Assembly (NCBI GenBank): GCA_027068235.1
Contig: JAMOUE010000409.1
Span: forward strand, 1-24,723
Source of the DNA: Deltaproteobacteria bacterium
GTDB taxonomy: Bacteria > Desulfobacterota > Dissulfuribacteria > Dissulfuribacterales > QOAL01
Reading direction: 5' to 3'
DNA length: 24,723 bases
The notes beneath the pieces were generated by a model, which saw nothing but the letters and a program-made list of their open reading frames with translations, ran no database searches and was not told the origin of the DNA. The translations under genes were made by a program, and so were the position numbers. Below are positions 8,612 to 14,437 of the stretch, one piece after another (position 1 is the stretch's first letter; every line of letters begins with the position of its first letter).

Positions 8612-9292
8612 ATCTTTTCCAGACAACTTCCAATTGTAGGTGAGAAGGGGCAGAAAAAGCTTGCCGCCTCTACAGTTACAGTATGTGGACTTGGAGGCCT
8701 CGGTACTGCTGTTTGCCAATGTCTGGCTAGGGCAGGTCTAGGAGGCCTTGTCCTAATTGATTATGACAAAGTACAGCTTTCTGACCTAAACAGGCAGATT
8801 CTTTATACAAACTCAGACTTAGGCCTTCCAAAGGTTGATGCAGCCTACAAAAGACTCAAGGAGATAAGGAGTGATATACGGCTGCAAAAACATTGCTACA
8901 GATTATCTCAAGGTCAGCTTTCTAAATTTTCACTAAATACCAATATCGTTGCTGATTGCCTGGACAACCTTCCCTCTCGCATACTCCTGGATGATATGTG
9001 CAAGAGGGAAAAGGCAGTATTAGTCCATGCAGGAATAGATGGTATGTTTGGTCAGCTGGTCACCATTTTGCCAGAATCATCTTTACGCCTAAGAGACATC
9101 TATGGCGGGGTGACTCTTAACCAAAAAGAATCTTCTGCATTATGTTCATGCTCCATGGTGGTAGGAGCCATCCAGACCATTGAAATAATAAACTTTATAC
9201 TTCACGGCAAAAAAGGGCTTCGCTTCTCAAACAAGATCGCAAGTATCGATCTACACAGCTTCAGCATAGAGTTTATCAAACTAAAGAGATAG
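8612..9292 (+). CDS. ThiF/MoeB/HesA-family E1-like adenylyltransferase, start codon unresolved
   Basis: The open frame runs from 8555 to the TAG at 9290-9292. Family similarity begins at FSRQLPIVGEKGQKKL, then the nucleotide-binding loop CGLGGLG, the acidic LIDYDKVQLSDLNRQ, VADCLDN, and the C-terminal CSCSMVVGAIQTIE block. The paired CxxC zinc motifs of typical MoeB are absent, which fits the shorter HesA-like form. It would adenylate the Gly-Gly tail of the neighbouring MoaD. No ATG, GTG or TTG exists between the frame opening and the conserved N-terminus. I list the ATC at 8612 as a placeholder start (226 aa), 6 bases after AGGGGG. A -1 frameshift in the MoaD gene is the alternative. The first ATG (8996) would delete the ATP site and is not credible. 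Confidence 0.83.
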   Translation: MFSRQLPIVGEKGQKKLAASTVTVCGLGGLGTAVCQCLARAGLGGLVLIDYDKVQLSDLNRQILYTNSDLGLPKVDAAYKRLKEIRSDIRLQKHCYRLSQGQLSKFSLNTNIVADCLDNLPSRILLDDMCKREKAVLVHAGIDGMFGQLVTILPESSLRLRDIYGGVTLNQKESSALCSCSMVVGAIQTIEIINFILHGKKGLRFSNKIASIDLHSFSIEFIKLKR

Positions 9293-9298
9293 AAAGAT

Positions 9299-9319
9299 CT
9301 GGCCCTTTTTCAAGGTCAG
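9299..9319. terminator. Weak bidirectional terminator between convergent genes
   Basis: A 6-bp imperfect stem CTGGCC/GGTCAG (one G-U pair) lies between the convergent ThiF-like and merR genes, with T-rich stretches on either side. The structure is modest. Confidence 0.35.
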
Positions 9320-9348
9320 GCACAACTTTTTCTGACTAGCTGGCATAA

Positions 9349-9753
9349 TTAATGTCTGTGGCCAGCTCCACAGGCGGTACAAGTCTTTCTTTTTTCAATG
9401 GGGCATTCAACTATATTCCAGCAAGGGGCATATTCCAGCAATCTTTTTATGCCGGCAATACTTATTCCCTGATCATGGATCATGTAGCGGATACACTTGA
9501 TCCACTGAATATCATTCAATGAGTAGTATCTCCTGCCAGCCTTTCTAAAAGGTTTTACCAGTCCTTCATCTTCATAAATCCGCATTGTTCTTGGATGAAT
9601 CTCCAGCATGGCTGCTGCTGTACCTATGCTGAAAAGGGGTTGTTCAGGATCGATACCCTGAAATTCACCGCCTGTTACTGCTGTACCTGCTTTGCCTATA
9701 TTCAAAACACCCTTATTTTGCTTTGAAGTGTCTTTCATTTTTGTCGTTCTCAT
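9349..9753 (-). CDS. MerR-family regulator with C-terminal cysteine motif (cassette A)
   Basis: 134 residues from the ATG at 9753, which has GAGG 8 bases upstream; a longer frame starting at 9843 overlaps the nrfD gene. After a ~38-residue polar tail comes a MerR/HspR-type winged helix (SIGTAAAMLEIHPRTMRIYEDEGLVKP, wing GRRYYSLNDI, then ISIAGIKRLLE). The usual long MerR dimerisation coil is missing. Instead the protein ends in a cysteine block C111-W..C117-P..C125..C128. The C-x5-C-x7-C spacing is identical in the two paralogues in this window, which suggests a bound metal, Fe-S cluster or redox switch. It is the last gene of cassette A, 55 bp after nrfD and behind an intercistronic hairpin. 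It probably controls its own cassette; whether by activation or repression cannot be told. Confidence 0.88.
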   Translation of the reverse strand: MRTTKMKDTSKQNKGVLNIGKAGTAVTGGEFQGIDPEQPLFSIGTAAAMLEIHPRTMRIYEDEGLVKPFRKAGRRYYSLNDIQWIKCIRYMIHDQGISIAGIKRLLEYAPCWNIVECPIEKRKTCTACGAGHRH

Positions 9754-9770
9754 GGCTCTAACCTCTTTGA

Positions 9771-9798
9771 AGGCAAGGGAGGCAAGGCCTCCCTGCCT
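9771..9798 (-). other. Intercistronic hairpin between nrfD-A and merR-A
   Basis: The stems AGGCA/TGCCT and GGGAGGC/GCCTCCC are stacked with one bulged base and a 3-nt loop, filling the 55-bp gap. It lacks a T-tract. It could attenuate transcription into merR or protect the 3' end of the nrfD message. Confidence 0.6.
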
Positions 9799-9808
9799 CT
9801 TTATGCTT

Positions 9809-10993
9809 CTAATGATGATCAGTGTCGTTGAAGACCTTACCAAAGAGCCTTTCTCCTGCTATGAATCCAGCAAGACAGAGTGCTACAGCCCCTGCAACTA
9901 TTATCATCTCACCTACTGAAGGCACATAGCTTAGATATTTGGGCAGATTGTCCCAGCCGTAAAATACAGGGGTCTGCTGACCTGCAACTACTAGGTCGTA
10001 TCTCTGGATGAATGCGCCTACTAGTGCCATGAGAGAAGCTGCTGCCATGGCTGAAATGTTCTTCATCTGGGTACCGATGAGGATAAAGAGTGGCAGTACA
10101 AGACCGATTACAGTTTCAAAAACCCAGAAGTTCATGGACAATGGACCTTTAAGCAGATTCTCTGCAGCGAGCCTTGCCATCTCGTTTCCTCCTACAAAGA
10201 GGGATATAAAGCGCCATACGGTTGCAACTATGAGGAGGAACAGGGTAAGAGCCAGGACCTTGCCAGCCATTTGCAGGCCAGAGTAGGTCTTTTCGTCAAG
10301 CTTCTTACCACGCATCTTGTTGGACAGATGTGTAAAGAGAATAATAGCTGCTGCTCCACTCATGAATGCAGAACACAGAAAGTAAACGGGCAACTGTGCA
10401 CCGTACCAGAATGGGCGTGCAGACAGTGTAGCAAATACAGCGCCCAGGTTGGTATTGGCACCAACTTCAGCAAGGGCACCTATCACACCAATAGCCAGTG
10501 CAATCTTCCAGTTCCTTGTGAGGATGGCAAAAAACTCTACAAACATGCAACCCACTGCGAGTCCATAAAGGGTCCCCATCCACCAGATGTTGGACGAAAA
10601 GTTTGGAGAAATCACGTTGTAAAGCAACATCCTGTGGGGGCTTTCAAGCTCAAGGCCAATGCAAAGAAACGCCGAGAGAATGGTGATAATTGAAAGAAAT
10701 ACCGCTCTGTTACCCAGAGTCGCAAGCTTGTTACCGCCAAAGGAATGGCCCAATGCTGCCAGCAGACAAAGGCCAGTAGATGTTATGGCAAAAAATGCAT
10801 AGGTCGAAATAAGTATTCCCCAAGGAACCTCTCTTGTTACTCCATATACGTTATGGTGCCCAACGGCAAAGGCGTATATACCAGTTGCCAAAGCTGCACC
10901 TACTACGACAAGACAGGCCAATAGTGCCAAATTGATTTTGGGCTTTGCAAGAGTTGGTTCAGCAAGTGTGTCCATTGAAATGTTAAGTGCCAT
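9809..10993 (-). CDS. NrfD/PsrC-type quinol-interacting membrane protein (cassette A)
   Basis: 394 residues, about ten hydrophobic helices by eye, with no soluble domain. NrfD/PsrC proteins are integral membrane subunits that exchange electrons with menaquinol, normally beside an Fe-S subunit. Blocks shared with the two paralogues here are YGVTREVPWGILI, the LELESPHRM..YNVISPN segment, SNIWWMGTLYG, NLGAVF, RPFWYG..LPVYF, and QRYDLVVAGQ. It is much closer to copy C than to copy B. The ATG is preceded by AAAGGGAGG. It follows a 71-aa small protein and precedes merR. No Fe-S, cytochrome or molybdenum partner is encoded nearby, so its redox partner is unknown. Family assignment is strong, exact reaction unknown. 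Confidence 0.9.
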   Translation of the reverse strand: MALNISMDTLAEPTLAKPKINLALLACLVVVGAALATGIYAFAVGHHNVYGVTREVPWGILISTYAFFAITSTGLCLLAALGHSFGGNKLATLGNRAVFLSIITILSAFLCIGLELESPHRMLLYNVISPNFSSNIWWMGTLYGLAVGCMFVEFFAILTRNWKIALAIGVIGALAEVGANTNLGAVFATLSARPFWYGAQLPVYFLCSAFMSGAAAIILFTHLSNKMRGKKLDEKTYSGLQMAGKVLALTLFLLIVATVWRFISLFVGGNEMARLAAENLLKGPLSMNFWVFETVIGLVLPLFILIGTQMKNISAMAAASLMALVGAFIQRYDLVVAGQQTPVFYGWDNLPKYLSYVPSVGEMIIVAGAVALCLAGFIAGERLFGKVFNDTDHH

Positions 10994-11041
10994 GATATTA
11001 CCTCCCTTTAAAAGTGTTTTTTTGTGGACAAAATGACAGGG

Positions 11042-11257
11042 CTACGCTGCCTCAGGCTCATCCATGTCTTCCCTGTTTCCAAGGGACATGATTGCCAAAA
11101 AGGCTGGGATGGCAGAAAAGGGCCCGAGAACCACAAAGAGTAAGAAACTCAACGTGAACCAGAAACCCTCTGAAAGGGCCTCGCCACGGGCCAAGAAGTT
11201 ACTTTTTCTGCCGTCATCAAGATGAAGTTTTTTAGAAATGTTTGTTAGGGCGCTCAT
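11042..11257 (-). CDS. Small single-pass membrane protein (cassette A)
   Basis: 71 residues, with AAAGGAG 10 bases before the ATG. A charged N-terminus (1-30) is followed by one hydrophobic helix (about 31-58, GFWFTLSFLLFVVLGPF..) and an acidic tail. It lies 48 bp upstream of nrfD-A, so it is probably a small accessory subunit of the NrfD complex or of its assembly. I do not recognise a family. Its mRNA leader carries two hexaloop hairpins. Confidence 0.78.
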   Translation of the reverse strand: MSALTNISKKLHLDDGRKSNFLARGEALSEGFWFTLSFLLFVVLGPFSAIPAFLAIMSLGNREDMDEPEAA

Positions 11258-11264
11258 TTTTCAT

Positions 11265-11295
11265 TCTCCTTTCCATGTTTTCAGGCCGCCACCTG
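11265..11295. repeat. Copy 1 of a ~31-bp repeat shared by the A and B leaders
   Basis: TCTCCTTTCCATGTTTT followed directly by CAGGCCGCCACCTG. The same two blocks (16/17 and 14/14 identical) recur in the same orientation at 11961-11996, with a 5-bp insertion between them. In A this covers the ribosome site region and hairpin of the minus-strand leader; in B it precedes a plus-strand gene. Confidence 0.8.
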
Positions 11296-11297
11296 AA
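11280..11297 (-). promoter_or_regulatory. Leader hairpin A2 with TGGCGG hexaloop
   Basis: A 6-bp perfect stem (TTCAGG/CCTGAA) encloses a 6-nt loop reading TGGCGG on the transcribed strand. It ends 22 bases before the small-protein start codon, close to the ribosome site. Same loop as 11307-11330 and 14307-14332 with an unrelated stem. Confidence 0.72.
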
Positions 11298-11306
11298 TGA
11301 AGGGTC

Positions 11307-11330
11307 TGGAAAGGGCCGCCACCCTTTCCA
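11307..11330 (-). promoter_or_regulatory. Leader hairpin A1 with TGGCGG hexaloop
   Basis: A 9-bp perfect stem (TGGAAAGGG/CCCTTTCCA) encloses the loop TGGCGG on the sense strand. It lies between the sigma-54-like element and hairpin A2. The stem shares nothing with the other hairpins beyond the base pairs at the loop, so the loop looks like the conserved part. Confidence 0.74.
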
Positions 11331-11360
11331 TCTTTTGTGTCCCATTTCGTAAATAGATAG

Positions 11361-11376
11361 TGCATCAGGCGTGCCA
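11361..11376 (-). promoter_or_regulatory. Sigma-54-like -24/-12 promoter of cassette A
   Basis: TGGCACG-N4-ATGCA on the minus strand. The -24 half matches the sigma-54 consensus exactly, the -12 half in four of five bases, and GG-to-GC spacing is correct. It predicts a transcript start near 11350 and a ~93-nt leader containing both hexaloop hairpins. Confidence 0.62.
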
Positions 11377-11422
11377 CAAAGACGCACAACAAGGCCTACA
11401 AAAAACAAACTCCTATAAAATC

Positions 11423-11433
11423 AGCATGTTAAT
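11423..11433 (-). promoter_or_regulatory. Conserved 11-mer upstream of cassette A
   Basis: ATTAACATGCT on the sense strand, 46 bp upstream of the sigma-54-like element. The identical 11-mer lies upstream of cassette C (14172-14182), also followed by an ATTTTA-AGG-like stretch. It is a candidate activator or MerR site. Confidence 0.5.
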
Positions 11434-11960
11434 AAATTAAATATTTTTTTCTTAAATATTTATACAATATTTTTATTAGATTTTATCTCCCAAAAGGGCT
11501 TAAAATAAGTCCATTTCTAAAAATCTCTGACTAAAAATTCGTCCACAAATCTTAACCATCAAGACATACAAATTTCGTACTTTTGGAGCAGCATTTAAGG
11601 GAATAAGTAGGGTTTGGGGGTGCATGGCCCTGCCTCGAGATTATCACATGGCACTTTTCCAGAAAAATTGGGCGTATTTTTCGCCCCGCATTTGACAAAA
11701 CGCATTGTGGCCACCACATGAATTACTTGAATTTCAGCAGGTTATAAAACATACAATAAAAAATCTATTTTGACCGCCCTAAAAATCCCTTCCGTATTTA
11801 GAAAAAATATTTCCGCTATACTTGACAATTACAATTTATAATGTTAGTAGCTTTGTTAACTTGTTTTTATGGCTCTAACAATTCTGTAACAAAGCATTCT
11901 TATGCAAAGGGGGTGATACTTGAATGGGGGTTTAAGAACCACTCCAATATTTCAATCCAA
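11434..11960. other. AT-rich control region between divergent cassettes A and B
   Basis: No convincing ORF. It holds very AT-rich tracts (about 11427-11485), small palindromes (TGTGG-CCA-CCACA near 11707, GGGCG/CGCCC around 11670-11687), and a TTGACA/TATAAT pair at 11822-11842 with a spacer too short to be a normal promoter. The cassette B promoter must lie here but I cannot place it; the best sigma-54-like match ends in TTGA at 11920-11923 and is weak. Confidence 0.5.
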
Positions 11961-11996
11961 TCTCTTTTCCATGTTTTAAGAGCAGGCCGCCACCTG
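11961..11996. repeat. Copy 2 of the ~31-bp leader repeat (cassette B)
   Basis: TCTCTTTTCCATGTTTT, five inserted bases (AAGAG), then CAGGCCGCCACCTG. The two blocks match 11265-11295 at 16/17 and 14/14. Relative to the gene it precedes, the repeat is inverted compared with cassette A. Confidence 0.78.
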
Positions 11997-11997
11997 C
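11982..11997 (+). promoter_or_regulatory. Leader hairpin B with CCGCCA hexaloop
   Basis: A 5-bp stem (GCAGG/CCTGC) encloses the loop CCGCCA on the sense strand, 27 bases before the small ORF start. The loop is the exact reverse complement of the TGGCGG loops in the A and C leaders. Confidence 0.6.
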
Positions 11998-12024
11998 AAC
12001 AATAAATGCAAAAGGAGTAGAAAA

Positions 12025-12147
12025 ATGAAGGGTATCTTATTTTTGGTTCTCTGGCTTACCTGTGCATCTTTACACACATTATACGATCTCAAGGTAAAGC
12101 CATTTTTGCAGCGCAAAAAAGATGAATGGGGAGCTCCCATAGATTAA
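12025..12147 (+). CDS. 40-residue hydrophobic small protein (cassette B)
   Basis: ATG at 12025 behind AAAGGAG; 40 codons and TAA. Residues 3-20 are hydrophobic (GILFLVLWLTCASLHTLY) and the rest is basic then acidic (KVKPFLQRKKDEWGAPID). It could be a one-helix membrane peptide. It sits 58 bp before nrfD-B, in the same place as the 71-aa gene in cassette A, but I see no clear sequence similarity. The good ribosome site and position support a real gene; function unknown. Confidence 0.65.
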   Translation: MKGILFLVLWLTCASLHTLYDLKVKPFLQRKKDEWGAPID

Positions 12148-12205
12148 AACGCGCTGGCTTGTAACTTAACCAAACACTATTCAAACCAAAAGGAGTCTGT
12201 GTCCC

Positions 12206-13390
12206 ATGTCCAACTCAACCAATATTCAACTCAAAGATTACCTTACCATCCAAGACAAAGGATTTGCATTCAACGGCAGCATAGCCATATTAGGCTTTCT
12301 CACTGCAGCAGGTATAGCCTTTGGACTTCATGCCTTATATGCTGGCCATGATCATGTTTATGGAGTAACCAGAGATGTGCCCTGGGGACTTTTGATCGCA
12401 GCATACGTATTTTTTGTTGTAACCTCTACAGGTTTGTGTCTTGTTTCTTCCCTCGGTCATGTATTTGGCTTTAAAAGCTTCCATGAAATTGGCAAAAGGG
12501 CCGTCTACCTTGCCATATGCACCATAATAAGCGGTTTTCTCGTTATCTCCTTTGAGATAGAAAATCCGTGGAGGATGGCAATCTATAACGTCATATCTCC
12601 CAATCTAACCTCCAACATCTGGTGGATGGGAACTCTGTATGGCGCCTATCTTTTTTTCATGGTTTCTGAATTTGCATTGCTCGTAAAGAGAAGACACAGG
12701 GCAGCCGGAATCTTAGGATTACTTGGAGTTGTAGCTGGAATAGCTGCCCATAGTAACCTTGGAGCCGTTTTTGGACTCTTAAATGGAAGGGAATTCTGGC
12801 ACGGACCTTACATGCCTATCTACTTTATAGCATCTGCCCTTATGTCAGGATGCGCAGCCATACTATTTTTTACCTATATAGCCCACAAGATAAATGGCAA
12901 CCCCATAAATCAGCAAATGAGGGACTCTCTGGCTGCCACAGGCAAACTGGGAATGCTTCTAATGGCCACCCTTATGTTCTTTGTCACCTGGAAGGTGTTG
13001 TCAGGAATAGCTGGCTATCCGCCTGGCAAGTTTGAGGCAATGATGACCTTAGTTAGCGGAAGCTATGCTTCAAATTTTTGGTTTGGAGAGATTTTTTTAG
13101 GCATGGCCTTACCATTTTGCATCCTTCTCCTTACAAAAGCCAAATCTCCTAAATGGGCCTTTTGGGCAGGCTTAGTATCCATGGTGGGTATCTTTTTTAT
13201 GAGATATGACTTGGTAGTGGTAGGCCAGTTGGTGCCAGCCTTTCATAGCCTCGGTGTTGAAGAGCACAATATCATACTTTCGTATTCTCCATCTCTTCAT
13301 GAAATAGTCATTACCGTGGGGGCAATGAGTTTTTGTGGTCTTATGTTTTTGGTTGGAGAAATGCTCTTTAACGGCCATAAAACACATTAA
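12206..13390 (+). CDS. NrfD/PsrC-type quinol-interacting membrane protein (cassette B)
   Basis: 394 residues, about ten hydrophobic helices, no soluble domain; AAAAGGAG precedes the ATG. It keeps the family blocks YGVTRDVPWGLLI, EIENPWRM..YNVISPN, SNIWWMGTLYG, NLGAVFGLLNGREFWHG and MRYDLVVVGQ. It is clearly the most diverged of the three copies: RPFWYG is REFWHG, and the C-terminal loop GWDNLP is replaced by an unrelated stretch around GVEEHN. It probably transfers electrons to or from menaquinone with a different partner from A and C. It ends 18 bp before merR-B, the tightest coupling of the three cassettes. Confidence 0.9.
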   Translation: MSNSTNIQLKDYLTIQDKGFAFNGSIAILGFLTAAGIAFGLHALYAGHDHVYGVTRDVPWGLLIAAYVFFVVTSTGLCLVSSLGHVFGFKSFHEIGKRAVYLAICTIISGFLVISFEIENPWRMAIYNVISPNLTSNIWWMGTLYGAYLFFMVSEFALLVKRRHRAAGILGLLGVVAGIAAHSNLGAVFGLLNGREFWHGPYMPIYFIASALMSGCAAILFFTYIAHKINGNPINQQMRDSLAATGKLGMLLMATLMFFVTWKVLSGIAGYPPGKFEAMMTLVSGSYASNFWFGEIFLGMALPFCILLLTKAKSPKWAFWAGLVSMVGIFFMRYDLVVVGQLVPAFHSLGVEEHNIILSYSPSLHEIVITVGAMSFCGLMFLVGEMLFNGHKTH

Positions 13391-13408
13391 TGGAGGAGCG
13401 AGGGGGTT

Positions 13409-13831
13409 ATGGATAACAATTCAAGACAACATTGCTTAAAGGCAAAACTATTGAGTGCCAGTGTTGTAGCGAAAATACTTCAAATAAACATTTCAACCTT
13501 AAGAACCTATGAATTGGAAGGGTTAATATACCCAGAATATATTGGTGGTCAAAAGGGCTTTAGTATCGAACAAATAAATTGGATTTCGTGTCTGCGACAT
13601 ATGATTCAAGACAAAGGCATAAGCATACCTGGATTAATCCGCCTGTTAAAGTTGGCACCATGCTGGGAAATAGCCCAATGCCCTCATGAGACAATAAACA
13701 CTTGCAAGGCTCGTGCTTTTTCCATGAAACATCTTACCACCAACAAAGAGAAGGTGTCTGATAACAAGGATCATGCCTCTCCCTTAAAATATTATAATGA
13801 ATGTAACTGCTTGAACCAGGCCATTCATTAA
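13409..13831 (+). CDS. Diverged MerR-family regulator with cysteine motif (cassette B)
   Basis: 140 residues; GGAGGAGCGAGGGGG lies upstream of the ATG. It has a MerR-like helix-turn-helix (LSASVVAKILQINISTLRTYELEGLIYP). The wing that reads GRRYYSLNDI in copies A and C is here GGQKGFSIEQI, so its operator is probably different. The following ISIPGLIRLLK segment and the cysteine block C85-W..C91-P..C99 are kept with the same C-x5-C-x7-C spacing, which argues for a common sensing mechanism. The tail after the block is polar and low in conservation. It sits directly behind nrfD-B and is followed by a strong hairpin. Confidence 0.86.
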   Translation: MDNNSRQHCLKAKLLSASVVAKILQINISTLRTYELEGLIYPEYIGGQKGFSIEQINWISCLRHMIQDKGISIPGLIRLLKLAPCWEIAQCPHETINTCKARAFSMKHLTTNKEKVSDNKDHASPLKYYNECNCLNQAIH

Positions 13832-13859
13832 GAAATAAAAAGCCAAAATCGACTTTGAT

Positions 13860-13886
13860 AAGGGGCTATAAATCATATAGCCCCTT
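13860..13886 (+). terminator. Strong hairpin after merR-B, transcript end candidate
   Basis: An 11-bp perfect stem (AAGGGGCTATA/TATAGCCCCTT) with a 5-nt loop starts 29 bp after the merR-B stop. There is no T-run directly after it, so it may be an mRNA end-stabilising stem or a Rho-independent terminator of poor form. Confidence 0.55.
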
Positions 13887-14171
13887 CGAAAGAACTAATT
13901 TCCACTTTCACGGAAAGAATTTTTTCAACCAATTTCTTGCATCAAATTCTACTTCCTTTCATCGTTCCCCTCCATTCTCAAATAGCTATTTAGATACTCC
14001 TAAAAGCCAAACAGCCTATTTTACCTAAAGAATCCCATCAATAGCGGCCTCTCTTCTCGGACTCAAAACAATCCCAAGCCAAAGCAAAAGGCAGCACTTT
14101 GCGCCAAAACTAGTCAAACTATTAAACATCACAACATATAAAAACAGAGGAGATTATAAATTTTCAATTTC
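13887..14171 (+). other. Intergenic stretch before the cassette C promoter
   Basis: Roughly 285 bases without a credible ORF. AT-rich, with no strong palindrome or promoter that I can defend until the 11-mer at 14172. Confidence 0.5.
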
Positions 14172-14182
14172 ATTAACATGCT
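14172..14182 (+). promoter_or_regulatory. Conserved 11-mer upstream of cassette C
   Basis: ATTAACATGCT, identical to the element upstream of cassette A. It lies 55 bp before the sigma-54-like element, a distance typical of an activator site. Confidence 0.5.
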
Positions 14183-14237
14183 ATTTTTAAAGGCAAAATC
14201 GAAGGTTTTTGTGAAAAGACTCATAATTCTCCCTCTT

Positions 14238-14253
14238 TGGTCCTTGGGTTGCA
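14238..14253 (+). promoter_or_regulatory. Sigma-54-like -24/-12 promoter of cassette C
   Basis: TGGTCCT-N4-TTGCA. The -12 half is a full match and the -24 half matches in TGG and one further base, with correct spacing. It predicts a transcript start near 14264 and a long leader that includes hairpin C. Weaker than the cassette A element, but supported by the shared 11-mer upstream. Confidence 0.5.
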
Positions 14254-14306
14254 AAATAGCATCACGTTTTAGGAGGAAGGGCACTTTTTGAGCTTTAGAA
14301 ACAGAA

Positions 14307-14332
14307 AGGCCCCAAGTGGCGGCTTGGGGCCT
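14307..14332 (+). promoter_or_regulatory. Leader hairpin C with TGGCGG hexaloop
   Basis: A 10-bp perfect stem (AGGCCCCAAG/CTTGGGGCCT) encloses TGGCGG. It is followed by AAAAAA rather than T, so it is not a plus-strand terminator. Five bases later comes ATGAGCGCCCT, the same 11 bases that begin the small gene of cassette A. Confidence 0.74.
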
Positions 14333-14437
14333 AAAAAATGAGCGCCCTCCAGGGAGGATTGAAAGATGCCCTAATTTTTAGATGCCTAATCGTGTTTTGT
14401 CAAGACAAAATAAATTTTAAGAGGAGGAGTTATTATT

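Noticed and set aside
8996..9292. Short ORF with ATG at 8996 as a separate gene
   Set aside because: It is the C-terminal part of the ThiF-like frame, which continues unbroken upstream through the nucleotide-binding motifs.
11822..11842. TTGACA and TATAAT motifs upstream of cassette B
   Set aside because: The spacer is only 9 bp, against the ~17 needed for sigma-70 (or 19-20 for MerR-type promoters). No other -10 or -35 box at proper distance was found.
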